Origin: Aquificaceae bacterium
Lineage (GTDB): Bacteria > Aquificota > Aquificia > Aquificales > Aquificaceae
Direction: 5' to 3'
Assembly (NCBI GenBank): GCA_015487365.1
Contig: WFPT01000137.1
Location: 1-5,415, forward strand
DNA: 5,415 nt
Part shown: piece by piece, positions 1 to 5,415 of the stretch
Numbering within the stretch: position 1 is the stretch's first letter
How the letters are laid out: each line of letters starts with the position of its first letter
Made by a program: the position numbers and the translations under genes
Notes under the pieces: model-generated
What the model saw: only the letters and a program-made list of their open reading frames with translations
The model's database searches: none
What the model was told of the DNA's origin: nothing

Positions 1-609
1 AAATACAGGAGGGGGAAAGGTATTCACGAAATAGACAGGCTTTTAGAATTTGCAAAGTTTTTGGGAGTGAAAAATTTAAGGAGGGAAACCCTTTTGGAGT
101 TAGAGGAAGGTTTTTACCTTAAAACTTTAAAGAAATTTTCCTTAAAAGAGAAAAATTACTTAGTGGTTAGTCCCCTTTCCAACTTTCCCTTGAAGATGTG
201 GTCTTTGAAAAACTGGCAGGGTCTAATTAACCTACTTTCTAAAAGCTTTGAAGTGGTAGCGGTGGGAAAAGATAGTATAAACCTTGAACTTAGAAACTGT
301 AAAAACCTAATAAATAGGACCACTTTGAGGGAGCTTATGGCAATAGTTAAGGGTTCAAGTTTGGTTATTTCTAACGATTCTTCCCCCGTTCATATTGCTA
401 ACGCCTTTAAGGTCCCAGCCCTTACCCTTTACACCTCCACCTCCCCCCTATACGGCTTTTATCCCTTAATAGGGGACTACCTGGAAAGCAAAGTCCCCTG
501 CTCCCCTTGCTCACCCAATCCAAAGAGGTGTAAAGTTAAAACAAAAGTTTGTAGGGAATTTCCAAGGGTGGAGGAGGTAGTGGAGAGGGTTGAAAAACTC
601 CTTAGTTGA
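1..609 (+). CDS. waaF: LPS heptosyltransferase II-like glycosyltransferase (GT9), 5'-truncated by window edge
   Basis: This is the C-terminal 202 residues of a family 9 glycosyltransferase, which transfers ADP-heptose to the growing LPS inner core at the cytoplasmic face of the inner membrane. The frame is open from base 1, so the gene starts upstream of the window. The TTG at 61 is only an internal codon. Visible residues H9-E10-x-D12 match the H-E-[IV]-D-R-x-L segment that links the two GT-B lobes. A Rossmann-like strand (LVVSPLSN) opens the nucleotide-sugar-binding domain. The family signature NDSSPVHIA (D126 in visible numbering) and the segment TSTSPLYGFYP follow. Four cysteines near the C-terminus (167, 170, 177, 184; pattern C-x2-C-x6-C-x6-C) resemble the Cys-rich tail of many heptosyltransferase II proteins. 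The family call is firm. The exact acceptor (heptosyltransferase I, II or another GT9 enzyme) is inferred. The gene ends 16 bp before the next start. Confidence 0.85.
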   Translation, partial: KYRRGKGIHEIDRLLEFAKFLGVKNLRRETLLELEEGFYLKTLKKFSLKEKNYLVVSPLSNFPLKMWSLKNWQGLINLLSKSFEVVAVGKDSINLELRNCKNLINRTTLRELMAIVKGSSLVISNDSSPVHIANAFKVPALTLYTSTSPLYGFYPLIGDYLESKVPCSPCSPNPKRCKVKTKVCREFPRVEEVVERVEKLLS

Positions 610-625
610 TATTAAATTAGCTTTT

Positions 626-841
626 ATGGAGTTACAAATTCTACTAATCCTGGCCATAGGTCTTATAGTTTTGGGGCCCGAGAGGATGATAAACCTTGCG
701 GTGGAAATAGGGAAGTTTATGAGGAATTTAAGGGACACTTGGGAGGAGCTTAAATACGAAGCTTATATGGAGTCCCTCCACAGGGAGCTGATAGAGGGGC
801 AAAAGGAAGAGGATGATAAGGGAGCTGGAAAGTCTGATTAG
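626..841 (+). CDS. tatB: Sec-independent (twin-arginine) translocase subunit, TatB/TatA family
   Basis: A 71-residue protein with the TatA/TatB layout: a very short periplasmic N-terminus, one hydrophobic helix (about residues 3-16), the hinge L-G-P-E-R (16-20), an amphipathic helix (about 21-57, with alternating charged and hydrophobic residues), and a charged disordered tail. The G-P-[EQ]-R hinge is more typical of TatB than of TatA, which usually has F-G. Q4 aligns with the polar residue near the start of the helix in TatA/TatB. In the known system these proteins work with TatC to export folded proteins with RR signal peptides. No tatC is in the window. I chose ATG at 626 because translation then begins right at the membrane helix, as in the family. 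It has no clear Shine-Dalgarno sequence. A TTG at 590, preceded by GGAGAGGG, would add 12 residues and overlap the upstream gene. TatA versus TatB cannot be settled here. Confidence 0.8.
   Translation: MELQILLILAIGLIVLGPERMINLAVEIGKFMRNLRDTWEELKYEAYMESLHRELIEGQKEEDDKGAGKSD
804..809 (+). promoter_or_regulatory. Shine-Dalgarno site for the VWA gene
   Basis: AGGAAG lies about five bases before the ATG at 813, inside the 3' end of the tatB-like gene. It is one of the few good ribosome binding sites in the window. It supports the choice of ATG 813 although this makes the two genes overlap by 29 bp. Confidence 0.6.
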
Positions 842-2392
842 GGAAGAGTTTAAAGTGGAAGTTGAAGGGGGTGATGACTGGGACTGTGCCTTTAAAAATC
901 CCTCCCTTTTGGAGGCACACTTTTTAGGGGAGCTGGAAGAGATTGAAGAAGATTACAGGAAACCCATTTACCTTTCCTTTAAAAGCTCAGAGGTTTTAAA
1001 GAAGGGAAAAGGTGAGGACCTAAAATACCTAAGGGGTGAGGTTAGCTTTTTGTTAAAAACCAAGCTTAACTACTACTTTTTAATTCAGAGAGAGCTCTTT
1101 AAGTTGGGCTACCCTCCCACCTCGGGCCTTTTACTTTTGGCCCTTCTGGAAAGGTTAAGGCTTAGGGCACCCTTGGAGCTACCAGAGGGTGAATATCCCC
1201 ACCAAAACCTTAAGGGAGACTTTAAGGATTACTTAAAGGAAGGGAAGTTGGAAAACCTTTTGGACCTACTCCCTAAATTTATGGAGCTCCTTGACAAGTC
1301 AAAGAGGTTGGCCCTCTTAAAGCTCCTATGGGAAGAATCAAGGAGGGAGAGGGTTAGGATTATGACAGACGTTTTAAAAAGGCTTCCCCCTGAGCTCCAA
1401 AGTAAGGTAAAGAACCTGAGCTCCCCGGAGCTGGCAAGGGAAGAGCTTACAGGGGAGATTTTGAGGGAGGTTAAGGCCTTGCCCTCTTGGATGAGGGATT
1501 ACTTAGAGCAGAGTATATACCTAAGAATTGTTGAAAGCGACCTGAAAATACTACCCGTCCTACTTCCTAAATTCTTAAAGTATGAGGTGGAGCACAAGGG
1601 CTTTGTAAAGTTTATCTTCAAGGGTTTGGGTAAGCTTAAAAGTAAAAGTTTTAGGCCTGATGGAAATTTTAGCCTTGAAGGAAATGAAGCCTTAAGGCAA
1701 ATCCTGTTAAAGAAGATAAGGTCCCTCTTACCTTGGGAGGAGGAGGGGCAGGGTGGCCATTACAGAAGGGGTAAGAGGATAAACCACTACCGCTTTGCTT
1801 ACGAGTTTAGCATAAAGAGGGGTATGGTCTTTAAAAGGAGGGAGGTTAAAGAGGAAAAACCCATGGGTTTTAAGATAGTTTTTGACAGCTCCTCTTCCAT
1901 AGGTAAGGGGGAAAAGGCAAAGCTCTGCTTGTCCTCCTTGCACTTACTCTGTTCGGTTTTGGAGGAGGTAGGACTACCCTACTCTGTGGATACCTTTAAC
2001 GAGGAAGTCTTTAAAGTTAAAGACTTTTTAGAACCCCTGGACCAGAGGGAGCTGATTCAAAAAGCTTCTTCCTTTAAGGGGGCCACAAACCTTTCAAAGG
2101 CAATAGACTTTGCCCTAAAAGACTGTTTAAGCTTTAACAAGAGGACCAAGCTAAAAAGTATAATCCTTGTAATAAGCGATGGGGAGCCAACGAGGGGTTT
2201 AAGGGGGGAGGATTTAAGGGCCTTTTTAAGGAGGGTAAAAAACTTAGTCCCAACCTTTGGAATAGGTATTGGAAGGATGAGGGAAAAGGTTTATTACTAC
2301 TTTGGAGAAAACTGCGTAGGGGTTGAAGACCTAAACTCTCTACCCTTTGTTTTAACCTCGGTAATAGAGAGGAAGTTAAAGACTCTGTGGCG

Positions 2393-2396
<4 letters not shown>
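813..2396 (+). CDS. Von Willebrand factor A domain protein, CobT/NorD-like C-terminal VWA
   Basis: A 527-residue, probably cytoplasmic protein with no signal peptide or membrane segment. Residues 1 to about 300 are helical, rich in Leu, Lys and Glu, and not recognisable to me. Residues 308-350 form a basic Gly/Arg linker ending in VFKRRE. From about 352 there is a VWA fold with a complete metal-ion-dependent adhesion site: D358, S360 and S362 (DxSxS in FDSSSSIG), T425 (in GATN) and D456 (in VISDGEPT). The ending F-G-I-G-I-G...VYYYFGENCVGVEDLNSLP resembles the last part of VWA domains in CobT and NorD. Known relatives pair with a MoxR-type AAA+ ATPase (CobS, NorQ, CbbQ) to insert metals or remodel enzymes. 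No such ATPase is in the window, so the partner and substrate are unknown. The start at 813 has a good ribosome binding site. The stop shares ATGA with the next gene. It should not be labelled a cobaltochelatase on this evidence. Confidence 0.8.
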
Positions 2397-5201
<2,805 letters not shown>

Positions 5202-5213
<12 letters not shown>

Positions 5214-5229
5214 CTAATGGTGGTATAAT
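5202..5229 (+). promoter_or_regulatory. Probable sigma70-type promoter overlapping the end of queA
   Basis: TTGATT (5202-5207, four of six consensus bases) is followed after 16 bp by a perfect TATAAT (5224-5229). Transcription would start near 5235-5238. The -35 element lies within the last queA codons and the -10 element lies 11 bp past its stop. The promoter points into the structured noncoding region. It is called from consensus match only. AT-rich sequence can give chance matches, but a perfect -10 with near-ideal spacing just before RNA-like structure makes it credible. Confidence 0.6.
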
Positions 5230-5290
5230 AGTTTATAGTAAAGGCTCTGGCTCCTTGGCAACTGAATATGGAAATGAGCATCAAAATGCC

Positions 5291-5314
5291 TTGATGCCTT
5301 GATGCTTTGATGAC
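5291..5314 (+). repeat. Three tandem 8-bp repeats (TTGATGNN)
   Basis: TTGATGCC (5291-5298), TTGATGCT (5299-5306) and TTGATGAC (5307-5314) are consecutive. A degenerate unit, AAAATGCC (5283-5290), comes before them. The unit length of 8 is not a multiple of three, and the stretch is not coding. All three copies can pair with the single upstream AGCATCAAA (5277-5285). Confidence 0.8.
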
Positions 5315-5327
5315 AGGTAGCTTAAAC

Positions 5328-5342
5328 CCTTGATTTTCAAGG
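5328..5342 (+). other. Small hairpin that competes with the terminator hairpin
   Basis: CCTTGA (5328-5333) and TCAAGG (5337-5342) are perfect inverted repeats around a TTT loop. The 3' arm is shared with both the terminator-like hairpin (from 5338) and the long end-to-end stem, so only one of the three pairings can exist at a time. Formation of this hairpin would block most of the terminator stem. Confidence 0.45.
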
Positions 5343-5362
5343 CTTAGAGCCTTGTAATTTTT
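5338..5362 (+). terminator. Probable intrinsic terminator
   Basis: CAAGGCT and AGCCTTG form a perfect 7-bp stem with a TAG loop (5338-5354). After three bases comes TTTTT (5358-5362). It is the first terminator-like element after the six-gene run and could end both read-through from queA and the transcript from the 5202-5229 promoter. The stem is short for a thermophile, and the bases between stem and T-run weaken it. On the opposite strand no T-run follows, so it is not bidirectional. Confidence 0.55.
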
Positions 5363-5415
5363 AGGGGTTCCTTTTACACCGGAGACTTTGGAAAATTAAC
5401 TTCATTTTCTGGGAC

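Larger units (their letters stand above)
5237..5362 (+). ncRNA. Candidate small structured RNA or attenuator-type leader, family unknown
   Basis: A transcript from the promoter at 5202-5229 would be about 125 nt to the T-run at 5358-5362. Its ends can pair: AAGGCTCT (5241-5248) is perfectly complementary to AGAGCCTT (5346-5353). This continues with two G-U pairs (5249-5250 with 5344-5345), a small internal loop, and CCTTGG (5253-5258) with TCAAGG (5337-5342; the last pair is G-U). The middle contains a second stem, AGCATCAA (5277-5284) with TTGATGCT (5299-5306). The 3' arm of the long stem can instead form local hairpins (5328-5342 or 5338-5354). I see no marks of SRP RNA, tmRNA, RNase P RNA or tRNA. 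It is shorter than the 6S RNA reported for Aquifex (about 150 nt, next to ygfA). It may be an independent RNA or the 5' leader of an unseen downstream gene. Confidence 0.45.

Noticed and set aside
511..738. Reverse-strand open frames, for example at 511-738, 1728-1943, 2376-2651, 3192-3440, 3422-3655, 4205-4399 and 4842-5081
   Set aside because: All lie opposite well supported genes, show no recognisable motif and have compositions expected of antisense shadows.
1290..1319. TTGACA inside the VWA gene as an internal promoter
   Set aside because: It lies in coding sequence, and the only -10-like sequence at the right distance (TCTTAA) is poor.
5277..5314. CRISPR array
   Set aside because: The repeats are 8 bp with no spacers between them. 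They are simple tandem copies.
5268..5333. Very short reading frames in the tail (ATG at 5268, 8 codons plus stop; ATG at 5310, 7 codons plus stop) as possible leader peptides
   Set aside because: Neither has a ribosome binding site, neither contains a run of regulatory codons, and frames this short are expected by chance.
5237..5362. SRP (4.5S) RNA, 6S RNA, TPP riboswitch or preQ1 riboswitch
   Set aside because: There is no GGAAGCAG-type SRP loop, and the length and neighbouring gene do not match the reported Aquifex 6S RNA beside ygfA. The TPP CTGAGA box is absent despite an ACCCTTGA string. No preQ1 aptamer pattern is visible, although queA is adjacent and upstream.
5363..5415. Start of a further gene or a tRNA at the right edge
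   Set aside because: There is no start codon with a ribosome binding site, no cloverleaf and no T-arm on either strand. The stretch is too short to judge.

Overview
The window looks like a compact chromosomal segment from a thermophilic Gram-negative bacterium, most likely of the Aquificota. This is an inference from three things. The genes are densely overlapped. The coding strand is purine-rich, with Arg written almost only as AGG/AGA. The proteins are rich in Lys and Glu. The presence of an LPS heptosyltransferase-type enzyme and a Tat component fits an organism with an outer membrane. I cannot name a genus.

Positions 1-5213 hold six genes, all on the + strand, with almost no space between them. 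They are the 3' part of a family 9 glycosyltransferase (heptosyltransferase II type, waaF-like); a small TatA/TatB-family membrane protein; a 527-aa protein with a C-terminal von Willebrand factor A domain of CobT/NorD type; a short PgeF/YlmD (laccase-domain, DUF152) protein; purD (phosphoribosylamine-glycine ligase); and queA (tRNA queuosine synthesis). Four junctions are overlaps (29, 4, 1 and 4 bp), and the first is a 16-bp gap. They are therefore probably co-transcribed and in part translationally coupled. The functions are mixed (envelope, protein export, metal or ATPase-linked VWA, purine metabolism, tRNA modification). Only the PgeF-PurD pair suggests a shared theme, purine metabolism.

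Positions 5214-5415 contain no gene I can support. The stretch is still structured. A promoter-like sequence (TTGATT, 16 bp, TATAAT) has its -35 box inside the last codons of queA. It is followed by about 125 bp that can fold into a long end-to-end stem, three tandem 8-bp repeats able to pair in alternative registers with one upstream copy, and a terminator-like hairpin with a T-run that competes with the long stem. This is the best candidate for something undescribed: a small structured RNA, or an attenuator-type leader for a gene to the right of the window. I do not recognise it as a known RNA family. From about 5363 to the end I see nothing further.
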